Origin: Streptomyces sp. LX-29
GTDB lineage: Bacteria > Actinomycetota > Actinomycetes > Streptomycetales > Streptomycetaceae
Assembly: GCF_029541745.1 (NCBI RefSeq)
Contig: NZ_CP089746.1
Location: 7,883,559 to 7,947,558 of the forward strand
Direction of reading: 5' to 3'
Length of the DNA stretch: 64,000 nucleotides
In this document: positions 42,001 through 43,997 of the stretch, in pieces
How positions within the stretch are numbered: the stretch's first letter is position 1
How the letters are laid out: every line of letters begins with the position of its first letter
The notes under the pieces: generated by a model
Told to the model about the DNA's origin: nothing
The model's database searches: none
The model's input: only the letters and a program-made list of their open reading frames with translations
Translations under genes and position numbers: made by a program

Positions 42001-42915
42001 GGCTACGCCGCCGCCAACGCCTACCTCGACGCACTCGCCCACCACCGACGCGCCACAGGACTCCCCGCCACCTCCCTCGCCTGGGGAGCATGGGCTGACA
42101 CCGGCATGGCGGTCGAGGAAACCTCCGCGCGGCAACTCAACCGGCGTGGTGTGCGGGCGATGGACCCCCGGCTGGCCATCACCGCCCTTCAACAAGCACT
42201 CGACCACGACGAGACGTTCCTCACCATCACCCACATGGACTGGCAACGCTTCACCGAAACATTCACCTCCATCCGCCACAGCCCACTCATCACCGACATC
42301 CCCGAAGCCATCGCGACCACCGAAACCACCAACCCCGACACACCGACCGACAGCCAGAGCGACGCCTCGGACCAACTGCGTCGACGCCTAGCGGAACTGT
42401 CGGCCCCCGAACAGCTCGAAACACTCCTGGACCTGGTGCGGACCCACGCCGCCGCCACCCTGGGCCACTCGTCTCCCGAAGCCGTGGCGGTCGAGCGGGG
42501 CTTCCTTGAATCGGGATTCGACTCGCTCACCGCCGTGGAACTGCGCAACCGACTGCGCACGGCAACGGGACTCGCGCTGCCCACCACCCTGATCTTCGAC
42601 TACCCCAACCCCACCACCCTCGCCCACTATCTGCGGGGGGAGTTTTCGGATCTCGACGACTCCGCTTCTGGACGATCGGGCTCGCGCTCCATGCCGGATT
42701 CCGGAGCCTCGGGTGAGGAAAACGAGCTTCGCGCGGCTGTGGCCTCCATTCCCGTGTCCACACTTCGGCGGGCAGGTCTGCTGGAAGCCCTGCTGGGACT
42801 CGCTGACAACGAAAAGAAGAATCTCGCTCCGCGCTGGAAGGGAAAGTCGGAGGTGATCGATTCCATGGACGTCGACAGTCTCATCCAGATCGCCATGGGA
42901 GACTCCGAATCGTGA
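18010..42915 (+). CDS. Giant modular type I PKS: KSQ loading module, modules M1-M4 and C-terminal docking domain
   Basis: This 8,301-residue protein starts the assembly line. I chose ATG 18,010 because GAGG lies 8 nt upstream; in-frame ATGs at 17,974 and 17,989 have weaker sites. The domain order is KSQ-AT(defective)-ACP; M1 KS-AT-KR-ACP; M2 KS-AT-DH(dead)-KR(dead)-ACP; M3 KS-AT-DH-ER-KR-ACP; M4 KS-AT-KR-ACP; then a docking tail ending in the motif VIDSMDVDSLIQIAMG. The tail resembles C-terminal docking domains that recruit the next subunit, so the protein does not release its own product. The likely partner is the divergent PKS, which begins with a docking coiled coil. Very similar domain copies at DNA level point to recent duplication or gene conversion. 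One KR (M1) has a scrambled interior, but the overall frame is kept. Confidence 0.95.
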   Translation: MGDADVVASEIHGLADEAIAVVGLSCRLPQAPDPAAFWRMLTAGEDGIVQAPEGRWHAEALLDGDVSAAGPGNMRRGGFLDRIDEFDSRFFGISSHEAAAMDPQQRLALELSWEALENAAIVPETLKGRPVGVFMGVIWDDHATLLHGEGAWAPSLPAATTLRRSVTANRVAHTLGTTGPSFTVDAAQSSSLVAVHMACESLRRGEATHAIAGGVHLMPRSENATLGMAECGGLSPDGRCYTFDARANGHVLGEGGGMVVLKPLSQALADGDRIWCVILGGAVDNDGHGPSAARPASAQQGVLRTACRRAGIDPTDVQYVELHGTGTQAGDLAEATALGAVMGTARPAERPLLVGAATTNVGHLEGAAGIVGLLKTALCIRHRQLPPSLNYESSNPRIPMDDLRLRVQTQLSPWPDELRPLLAGVSSFGMGGTNCHVVVSDRIPTCVPSARVTGARAQAALDDKDGSRQGHEEHQRAGKGEGQQESESPRVLETGPVPWLVSGRGQKALRDQALRLRAHVQARPELRPADVGWSLATTRTHFEDRAVILGQSQDELADGLRTLSVGEASTDLITGTARAVVDKTVFVFPGHGSQWAGMAADLLESSEVFTGQMDACEEALAPYTDWSLRQVLRQADGAASLERVDVAQPALFAVMVGLARMWQASGVQPAAVIGHGPGEIAAAHIAGALTLRDAAAAVTLRGRALARRARGGATASLSHPVAEVERELRDGLALLAPETPDIPLLSTVTGEWVSGPVMDAAYWQRNLRQPMRFSDAVRTLAADGYHAFVEVSPDSVLADSILDALADRHTEQPDPDPDSDPGPGSGGDFGPNPGVGSDSHLDSGGAVRPLVIGTPRRHEDGSRRFLTSLARAHAHGVPVAWDRVISGATESRVELPTYAFQRQRHRLDPLALDTSVSGPGSEADTSAAETGTDAAGDRSADGSVTAVSSLQERLRAASAAEQHRILLDVVVTEVADILLYDRPGEVDENLTFNELGIDSLTAVALRDRVGDTTGLRLPANLAFDYPTPTALADRLRVELMGAEDEAMPHAEASAPPADEPIAVVGMACRYPGGLSSPEALWDLVAAGGDAISGFPTDRGWDLEGLYDPEPGQPGKSYVREGGCLHDAAEFDPAFFGISPREAISMDPQQRLVMEVAWEALERAGVDPASLKGSETGVFVGAAAQEYAPRLHEAEDGIGGYLLTGNMISVASGRVAYTLGLEGPAVTVETACSSSLVALHLACQALRAGECSLALAGGVAVMSTPGVFVEFSRQRGLAADGRCKAFAEGADGTGWAEGAGVLLLEPLSRAVRHGHPVLAVVRGSAVNQDGASNGLTAPNGPSQQRVIRQALRHAGLSPRDVDVVEAHGTGTTLGDPIEAHAILATYGQGRPVDRPLWLGSLKSNIGHTQAAAGVAGVIKMVMAMRHELLPKTLHVDAPTSHVDWSAGAVSLLTEARPWPRTGRPRRAGVSSFGVSGTNAHVIIEEPSMRETRAGGTPSDEGKEEHEPVLESGVVPWFISGRGEGALRDQAMRLPAHVQEHPELKPLDVGWSLATTRTAFEHRAVVLGRDREELIEGLRRLAAGDPTGQVVTGSATASAGKTVFVFPGQGSQWAGMAADLLDSSAVFREQVEACEEALAPHVDWSLGEVLRQADGAASLERVDVVQPVLFAVMVGLARMWQACGIHPDAVIGHSQGEIAAAHVAGALSLPDAAAVVALRSRALCRLAGHGAMASVSLSVDEAEERLAAWQDRLAIAAINGPRTVIVSGEPEAVEELLAECAKQDTRARRIPVDYASHGPQVEAVEDEIRDALASITPVVPTIPLLSTVTGRWLTGPDMDAGYWYRNLREPVRLVDALHTLAADGHHTFIEASPHPVLTHTIHDTLDPAHATDGVEPLVIGTLRRDEDGPQRFLTSVAEAYAHGLQVTWSHLFNSTTAQRVDLPTYPFQRERYWLASAAASTRVDGERDGVEARFWEAVERQDLTAVAQTLNVTDQEHDSLSAVLPMLSGWHQRQRERHTLDTWRYKITWKPLPTPPPTTNTVDGTWLVIIPTNQADHDAVTACLNSLDQLSTPTHVTHIDPHTTDREALAQHLRNHTAEHTITGVLSLLALDETPHPDEPDVPAGTAVTLALIQALTDTDTTAPLWCVTTNAVTTDPTDALTHPTQALIWGLGRVTALEHPHRWGGLIDIPTTHTQTPTTGQTAHTHLTTALHHATNTKTADQDPWKGEDQLAVRPRGVLAARLTRAPLPNHPTPQPWNPNGTILITGGTGALGTHPSPHLATPPPHPPPAAVDQPPRTPRTRPPNSTPNSPNSVLRSPSPPATHRRSTDLAATRDLPLTAFVLFSSGAGVWGGGDQGGYAAANAYLDALAHHRRATGLPATSLAWGAWADTGMAAEETSTRQLNRRGVRAMDPQLAITALQQALDHDETFLTITHMDWQRFTETFTSIRHSPLITDIPEAITAATETTNPDTPTDSQSVASDQLCRRLAELSAPEQLETLLDLVRTHAAATLGHSSHEGIEAGRAFRDMGFDSLTAVELRNRLRTATGLALPTTLIFDYPNPTTLGNHLRDELLGRRPAVTAPALLTPVIDEPIAVVGMACRYPGGISSPETLWDLVAAGTDAISGFPSDRGWDLEGLYDPDPDSLGTSYAREGGFLYDAGEFDPAFFGISPREALAMDPQQRLLLETAWEALERAGIDPASLKGSQTGVFAGSSSGDYATTLSKAPAEVEGYLLAGNATSVVSGRVAYTLGLEGPAVTVDTACSSSLVALHLACQALRAGECSMALAGGVAVMSTPGVFVEFSRQRGLAADGRCKAFAEGADGTGWAEGAGVLLLEPLSRAVRLGHPVLAVVRGSAVNQDGASNGLTAPNGPSQQRVIRQALANARLDATDVDVVEAHGTGTTLGDPIEAQAVLATFGQDRPVDRPLWLGSLKSNIGHAQAAAGVGGVIKMVMAMRHELLPKTLHVDAPTSHVDWSAGAVSLLTEAQPWPRAERPRRAGISAFGVSGTNAHLILEQPPTPTEPQPTKPEEDEPTTDRVTGRETGSAPTVIPWLLSARSQSAVRDQALRLRGHLQTQPHLEPADVGWSLTTTRSSFEHRAVVLGRDREELLEGLHQLATGEPADRVITGSVPTATATAIAATSSGGASGTSVGGGGRLALLFTGQGAQRVGMGRELYERFPVFARAWDEVCGFLDAGLERPLREVVFTDPEVGGSGSGDCGPGVGGSGLVDETVYTQAGLFALEVSLFRLLEAWGLAPHYLLGHSVGEVAAAYVAGVWSLPDACTVVSARGRLMQDLPAGGAMLAVEAREETVRQALEHEGFEGRVSLAAVNGPTAMVVSGDTDAIDTLRHTWREAGCRTTPLRVSHAFHSHHIDPMLHEFETTLERVSFQPPRLPVVSNLTGRPLTDEQACSPQYWAEQARATVRFHDGLQWLAEHDTSTYLELGPDAVLTTLAHTTLHNTDVDHEEQALKATVIAPTLRRDRPETDTLLIALAQAHTHGLPITWEQAFTDTEPQRVDLPTYPFQRQRYWLNGSAGLGDVSAAGLEVSGHPLLGAAVQLAGSDGFVFTGRLSLATHPWLADHAVMDTVLLPGTAFVELALHAGAESGCPHLEELTLHAPLVLPDQAGVQLQLTLDPPDDDGRRTLTIHSRVELPRDGILEETSGWVRHATGVLTTTAQNAAPVRAPLDGMWPPSDAEPIDLTGLYTGLAEAGFDYGPGFQCLQAAWRRGTTVFAEATLAEDHAHEAGQYALHPTLLAAALHAATFAAAPESRSTSERHDRLPSSWRRVSLHAKGMGALRMCLTPSGPDTVAVTVTDGRGAPVAEVAGLVTHPVTSEQLLATCPATTHDHLYQLEWTAVPSAPPTTTLTGQWAVIDDDPLDLSAALTATGTPVDTHTDLTALIHTLDSGAAPPDTAILTVHHWHTHTHTRHPQNETGADIATATRGDGDPPEWAVAAQETAEQVRTVAHRLLTWVQAWLAEPRLTGTRLVIVTQGAVTTGPDDPAPDLAHAPVWGLIRSAQAEHPDRFHLLDLDTHPTSTTHAPTAALNTTEPQLALRHSTLHAPRLTRTSQVSGQTEAGWSAGSQGTVLITNGTGTGTVGSLLARHLVAHHDVRHVLLLNTDSERACDAAELQAELTDAGAHVTISTCDATDAHALADLLATVPVEHPITAVIHTADAADVVGALEGGGLNDLTCEGLDAVLRAKVDAALNLHHLTRHADLAHFTLFSSASGVFGAPGKADCAAANTFLDALAHHRHTHHLPARSLAWGLWATTSGTINQLDTTGPTHLNRSGIHPLSDQQALTLFDTAHTTPHPFLLPIHLDSAGLRDRATQIALHPLLRSLVPTRRGSAAPARPTAANADSLRVSLAPLAAPEQHELLLDIVRTHAANTLGYASPHDLQASRAFADLGFDSFTAVQLRNRLSDVTGLRLPAGLLFDHPTPEALAVHLCVELLGDRGEKAPLVPEVAAVVAEPIAVVGMACRFPGGASSPDALWDLVAAGADAISGFPVDRGWDVERLYDPDPGRPGKSYVREGGFLHEAPEFDAAFFGISPREALAMDPQQRLLLETSWEAVERAGIDPTSLKGSQVGVFAGVASQEYAPRIQEAPDSVEGYLLMGNVTSVASGRVAYTLGLEGPAVTVETACSSSLVALHLACQALRTGECSMALAGGVTVMSTPGGFVEFSRQRGLAANGRCKPFSASADGTSWSEGAGMLLLEPLSQAERNGHPILAVVRGSAVNQDGASNGLTAPNGPSQQRVIRQALTNAGLATSDIDAVEAHGTGTALGDPIEAHALLATYGQDRPAERPLRLGSLKSNIGHSQAAAGVAGVIKMVMALRREVLPKTLHVDAPTPHVDWSAGAVSLLTEAQPWPRTDRPRRAGISSFGVSGTNAHLILEQSPTSVEPPGWASDQAGEGDTGAESAREPSSEPMVVPWLISGRDEGAVREQAVRLRAHAQACPELRPADVGWSLATTRSSFEHRAVVLGRDREELLEGLHQLATGEPADRVITGSVPTATAATSSGGASGTGVGGRLALLFTGQGAQRVGMGRELYERFPVFARVWDEVCGFLDAGLERPLREVVFTDPEAGDSGLVDETVYTQAGLFALEVSLFRLLETWGLAPHYLLGHSVGEVAAAYVAGVWSLPDACTVVTARGRLMQNLPAGGAMLAVEAQEETVRQALEHEGFEGRVSLAAVNGPTAMVVSGDTDAIDTLRHTWREAGCRTTPLRVSHAFHSHHIDPMLHEFEAVLERVSFQPPRLPVVSNLTGRPLTDEQACSPRYWAEQARATVRFHDGLQWLAEHDTSTYLELGPDAVLTTLAHTTLHNTDVDHEEHALKATVIAPTLRRDRPETDTLMTALAQAHTHGLPITWEQAFTDTKPQRVDLPTYPFQRQRYWLNGSAGLGDVSAAGLEVSGHPLLGAAVQLAGSDGFVFTGRLSLATHPWLADHAVMDTVLLPGTAFVELALHAGAESGCPHLEELTLHAPLVLPDQAGVQLQLTLDPPDEGGRRTLTIHSRVQGSDDASEQGTWLQHAAGVLTADSFGDHAAEAGEDSSWPPADAERIPTDDFYQQLADLGFGYGAAFRGLRAAWRVGDEVFAEVVLPEDQAQLVGGFGVHPALFDAALHAMGLLVPVGVSGGEGGSRLPFSWQRVSLHAAGAGAVRVRVTPTAADAVSLTMTDAAGALVVSVATLVTRVITPEQLQAARPATSRDHLYQVEWTALPSTGVATLGQGHCVVVGDDSLGLATALPGTGGVPVDTYQDMPTLLHALDTGTTPPSTAILTVHHWHHTSTDTSGDNDDGDAGGGLPGWAVAARETAGQVRAVAYRLLGWVQAWLAEPRLADTRLVIVTQGAITTGPDEPAPDLAHAPVWGLIRSAQAEHPDRFQLLDLDTHPASTSRIPTALFTTTEPQLALRHGTLHAPRLIRNTQAGLLTPPADTPWRLESTTKGSLDNLALIPFPEATQPLTPGQVRIAVHAAGVNFRDVLNTLGMIPGAGPIGVEGAGTVLETAPDITDLNPGDRVMGLLPAAFGPTTITQRHTITPIPTTLTYPQAASIPIVFLTAYYALIDLAHLRPGQSILIHAGTGGVGMAAIQLAQHLGAEVFATASPTKWHTLHTMGLDNAHIASSRTTDFRDHFLTTTQGHGVDIILNALTTNLIDASLDLLPHGGHFLEMGKTDIREADRLAVTHPGVIYRAFDLSEAAPERLQQMLNDVLSLFEDGALTLLPTRTWDVRRGIEAFRHLGQARHIGKVVLTLPPTTPTAAQAHGTVLVTGGTGTLGSLVARHLATHHHTPHLLLTSRRGPDAPGATELHTELTELGAQVTIAACDTADPHALSELLATIPPEHPLTGIIHTAGTLDDGILTSLTPDRLDTVLRAKVDAALNLHHLTHHTNLTHFTLFSSASGVFGAPGQANYATANTFLDALAHHRHTHHLPAHSLAWGLWATTSNMTSQLDTTDHTRINRSGINPLTDEQGLTLLDAAHTTPHPLLLPLHINFTALRRLASPHPLLRHLLPTRRASATTGDSSNSESLQSQLATLPPAQQRQALLDLVRTHAANTLGHTSRQTVQEDQPFTQLGFDSLTAVELRNRLTTATGLRLPATLLFDHPTPAALADHLGTELLETRTDTALPVPRAAVSEEEPIAVVGMACRFPGEASSPEGLWELVATGGDAISGFPTDRGWDLDGLYDPDPDRPGTYYVRGGGFLYEAAAFDPTFFGISPREALAMDPQQRLLLETSWEAVERAGIDATSLKGSQTGVFTGVAYHDYATGLRAIPENLEGYLGNGTAGSIASGRVSYTLGLEGPAVTIDTACSSSMVALHLACQALRSGECSLALAGGVTVMSTPFGFVEFSRQRALAEDGRCKAFAAGADGTSWAEGAGMLLLEPLSQAQRNGHPILAVIRGSAVNQDGASNGLTAPNGPSQQRVIRQALANAGLTPADIDAVEAHGTGTALGDPIEAQALLATYGSDRSVDRPLWLGSLKSNIGHTQAAAGVAGVIKMIMAMRHELLPKTLHVDAPTPHVDWSAGAVSLLTEARPWPRTDRPRRAGVSSFGVSGTNAHLILEQAPDSTVREEANGHEEPNKADPPVPVLESAVVPWLISGRGEAAVRDLAVRLRHHLQDRPDLDPVDVGWSLATTRTSFENRTVILGRDRDELLNGLHTLTTPDPAPHVITGNTTTPTGKTAFVFPGQGSQWAGMAADLLDSSAVFREQVEACEEALAPHVDWSLGEVLRQADGAASLERVDVVQPVLFAVMVGLARMWQACGIHPDAVIGHSQGEIAAAHIAGALTLHDAAAVVALRSRALARLAGHGAMASVSLSVNEAEERLTAWQDRLAIAAINGPRTVIVSGEPEAVEELLAECATRDIRARRIPVDYASHGPQVEAVENEIRDALASITPTSPSIPLLSTVTGQWVTGPDMDAGYWYRNLRQPVRLADALRTLAAEGHHTFIETSPHPVLAHTIHDTLDPTDSDPATTDTIEPLVIGTLRRDEDGPRRFLTSLAQAHTHGLPITWQHLYTGTEPQQVDLPTYPFQRERYWLASAVASTRGDGERDGVEARFWEAVERQDLTAVAQTLNVTDQEHDSLSAVLPMLSGWHQRQRERHTLDTWRYKITWKPLPTPPHTTNTVDGTWLVIIPTNQADHDAVTACLHSLDQLGTPTHVTHIDPHTADREALAQHLRTHSTEHPTVGVLSLLALDETPHPDEPDVPAGTAATLALIQALTDTDTTAPLWCVTTNAVTTDPTDTLTHPTQALIWGLGRVTALEHPHRWGGLIDIPTTPIGNTHTTGQTAHTHLTTALHHATNTTRTTNDSRDPWKGEDQLAVRPRGVLAARLTRAPLPNHPTPQPWNPNGTILITGGTGALGTHIARHLATHQPTPHLLLTSRRGPHAPGATELHAELTELGAQVTITACDTTDRHALTELLATIPAEHPLTAVIHTAGTAHYAPLTHTTLTDLAHVTRPKVQAAQHLHELTRHLPLTAFVLFSSGAGVWGGGDQGGYAAANAYLDALAHHRRATGLPATSLAWGAWADTGMAVEETSARQLNRRGVRAMDPRLAITALQQALDHDETFLTITHMDWQRFTETFTSIRHSPLITDIPEAIATTETTNPDTPTDSQSDASDQLRRRLAELSAPEQLETLLDLVRTHAAATLGHSSPEAVAVERGFLESGFDSLTAVELRNRLRTATGLALPTTLIFDYPNPTTLAHYLRGEFSDLDDSASGRSGSRSMPDSGASGEENELRAAVASIPVSTLRRAGLLEALLGLADNEKKNLAPRWKGKSEVIDSMDVDSLIQIAMGDSES
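18055..21135 (+). other. PKS loading module: KSQ-AT(defective)-ACP
   Basis: The KS active-site Cys is Gln188 (codon 18,571-18,573, motif DAAQSSS), the KSQ signature of a decarboxylating starter domain; the GTGT and GHLEG His motifs are kept. The AT is abnormal. GHSxGE is replaced by GHGPGE (Gly676, codon 20,035-20,037), so the acyl-accepting Ser is missing. About 70 residues including the YASH/HAFH region are absent near 20,150-20,190. A Asp/Pro/Gly-rich segment of about 35 residues is inserted at 20,449-20,550. The ACP keeps Ser999 (LGIDSLTA). Starter identity cannot be read from this AT. Confidence 0.88.
21178..25740 (+). other. PKS module M1: KS-AT(methylmalonyl)-KR(scrambled)-ACP
   Basis: The KS (about 21,184-22,450) has its Cys at 21,700-21,702. 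The AT (about 22,800-23,870) has GHSQGE and YASH, predicting methylmalonyl-CoA. The KR begins normally and keeps ITGGTGALG, but from about 24,840 to 24,990 it reads out of frame compared with the M4 KR. It also lacks about 80 residues including the catalytic Lys region. The frame then returns before the Ser/Tyr motif (VWGGGDQGGYAAAN). As written the KR should not fold; the ancestral type would be A1, as in M4. The ACP spans about 25,480-25,720. Confidence 0.8.
25780..31370 (+). other. PKS module M2: KS-AT(malonyl)-DH(inactive)-KR(inactive)-ACP
   Basis: The KS (Cys near 26,295) and AT (HAFH near 28,100) look functional, and the AT predicts malonyl-CoA. The DH (about 28,640-29,540) keeps its His, but the catalytic Asp is Ala3757 (codon 29,278-29,280, motif LLAAALHA). 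The KR (about 30,250-30,850) has an altered nucleotide-binding loop (NGTGTGTVG), and the catalytic Tyr is Cys4242 (codon 30,733-30,735, motif KADCAAAN). Both reductive steps should therefore fail, leaving a ketone. The ACP Ser is at 31,246-31,248 in the less usual motif DSFTA. Confidence 0.88.
31420..37890 (+). other. PKS module M3: KS-AT(malonyl)-DH-ER-KR-ACP, fully reducing
   Basis: The KS spans about 31,425-32,705. The AT (about 33,100-34,190; HAFH) predicts malonyl-CoA. The DH (about 34,230-35,110) keeps His (DHAVMDTVLLPG) and Asp (LFDAALHA, 34,867-34,869). The ER (about 35,820-36,770) has the NADPH motif HAGTGGVGMAA. The KR (about 36,800-37,480) has LDD, Ser, Tyr (QANYATAN) and Asn. The ACP lies at about 37,600-37,870. 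Complete reduction to methylene is expected. Confidence 0.9.
37925..42912 (+). other. PKS module M4: KS-AT(methylmalonyl)-KR(A1)-ACP-docking
   Basis: The KS spans about 37,930-39,200. The AT (about 39,550-40,620) has GHSQGE and YASH, predicting methylmalonyl. The KR (about 40,640-42,160) is intact. It lacks LDD and has Trp eight residues before the catalytic Tyr and Gln three before it (WGGGDQGGY), which is the A1 pattern. The ACP is at about 42,390-42,640 and the docking tail at 42,718-42,912. This is the best intact reference for the damaged KRs of M1 and M6. Confidence 0.9.
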
Positions 42916-43008
42916 TCCGTCCCGGAGAGAAGAGTCGGATCAGTGCGCCCCCGGAGGGAAACGGCGGCCGGGTCCTTCGCACCGTTCGCCGCTGACATTC
43001 CCATCAGA

Positions 43009-43044
43009 ACTCAAGTCGGAAGTCAAGTCGGAACTCAAGTCACG
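43009..43044 (+). repeat. Three tandem 12-bp repeats upstream of the methyltransferase
   Basis: There are three 12-bp units of AACTCAAGTCGG type, with one or two changes each. They end about 60 bp before the methyltransferase start. Tandem direct repeats in a leader can be regulator sites; no specific regulator is known to me. Confidence 0.5.
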
Positions 43045-43107
43045 GACGAGCGGGTTCTCGCAGTATGTCTGCGTACCCCGGCCACATGGATGATCGAGGA
43101 GATCGAT

Positions 43108-43902
43108 GTGACGCACAGGAATTCTCCCGGTGGAGCCGAAGTCGGCGCCATGTACGACCAGCTGCAGTCCTTTTCCGAGCGCCTCTACGCGGGGAAGAAC
43201 ATTCACTTCGGATACTGGACGGACTCGCAGGATCGCAGCAGCGCTCTGGAAGCCCAGGACAGGCTCACCGACATGATGGTGGAACGAGTGCCGCTCACCT
43301 CGGCCGGTCGCTTCCTGGACGTCGGATGTGGCGTGGGCGGCCCGGCGGTGCGCTATGTGCGGGCCACGGGGGCCTACCTCGCCGGCGTGAACGTCAGCGC
43401 CGGCCAGATCGCGGCGTGCGAGGAGCTGGCGCGCAGTGAACAACTACAGGAACGCATGGAATTCCACCTGGCGGACGCCACAGAGAAGCTGCCGTTCGAC
43501 GATGCGTCGTTCGACGCCGCCTGGGCTCTGGAAAGCTTCCCGCACATGGACCGGGCCGCCGCGCTGCGGGAGATCTCCCGTGTGCTGCGCCCCGGATCCC
43601 GGTTGGCTCTGACGGACATTCTCCGGCCGCGGGAGAGCGCCGCGGGGCTCGACGACGTCATGAAGGAAGTGCGGCGACAGTGGATGATCACCCTTGTCAG
43701 CCAAGGGGAGCTGCTGGGACTTCTGGACGACGCGGGGTTCGATCTCGTGGAGCTGCTCGACATCCAGGCGAACACCGAACGGAATGGCGAACTCGTCGCC
43801 CAGCAACTCCGAGAGACCTATGGCGAGGAAGCGATGGAGGACCTGCCGGGTGCCGCAGACGTACCCGGCGTCTATGTGATGGTCACCGCTGTCAAACGAT
43901 GA
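43108..43902 (+). CDS. SAM-dependent methyltransferase (class I), likely O-methyltransferase for the polyketide
   Basis: The protein has 264 residues. I chose GTG 43,108 because GAGGAG lies 6 nt upstream; an in-frame ATG at 43,090 and earlier starts would add a leader made partly of 12-bp repeats. Motif I of the SAM-binding fold is FLDVGCGVGG, followed by an acidic SAM-ribose region, a LADATEKLPF segment and a VLRPGSRLALTDIL strand. This is a typical Methyltransf_11 pattern, like the sugar- and macrolide-modifying methyltransferases of actinomycete clusters. It sits 192 bp after the giant PKS and 95 bp before the small PKS gene, on the same strand, so it is probably a tailoring enzyme. The acceptor cannot be told from sequence. 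Confidence 0.85.
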   Translation: MTHRNSPGGAEVGAMYDQLQSFSERLYAGKNIHFGYWTDSQDRSSALEAQDRLTDMMVERVPLTSAGRFLDVGCGVGGPAVRYVRATGAYLAGVNVSAGQIAACEELARSEQLQERMEFHLADATEKLPFDDASFDAAWALESFPHMDRAAALREISRVLRPGSRLALTDILRPRESAAGLDDVMKEVRRQWMITLVSQGELLGLLDDAGFDLVELLDIQANTERNGELVAQQLRETYGEEAMEDLPGAADVPGVYVMVTAVKR

Positions 43903-43997
43903 GGTGTGCTCTCGACGGGATCCGACGACGCCATCTCTACGAGCGGTACGAAGCTGGAAAGCTGAAAAGTGAGAAGGCAAGGAGGAGTGCAGGCGCG

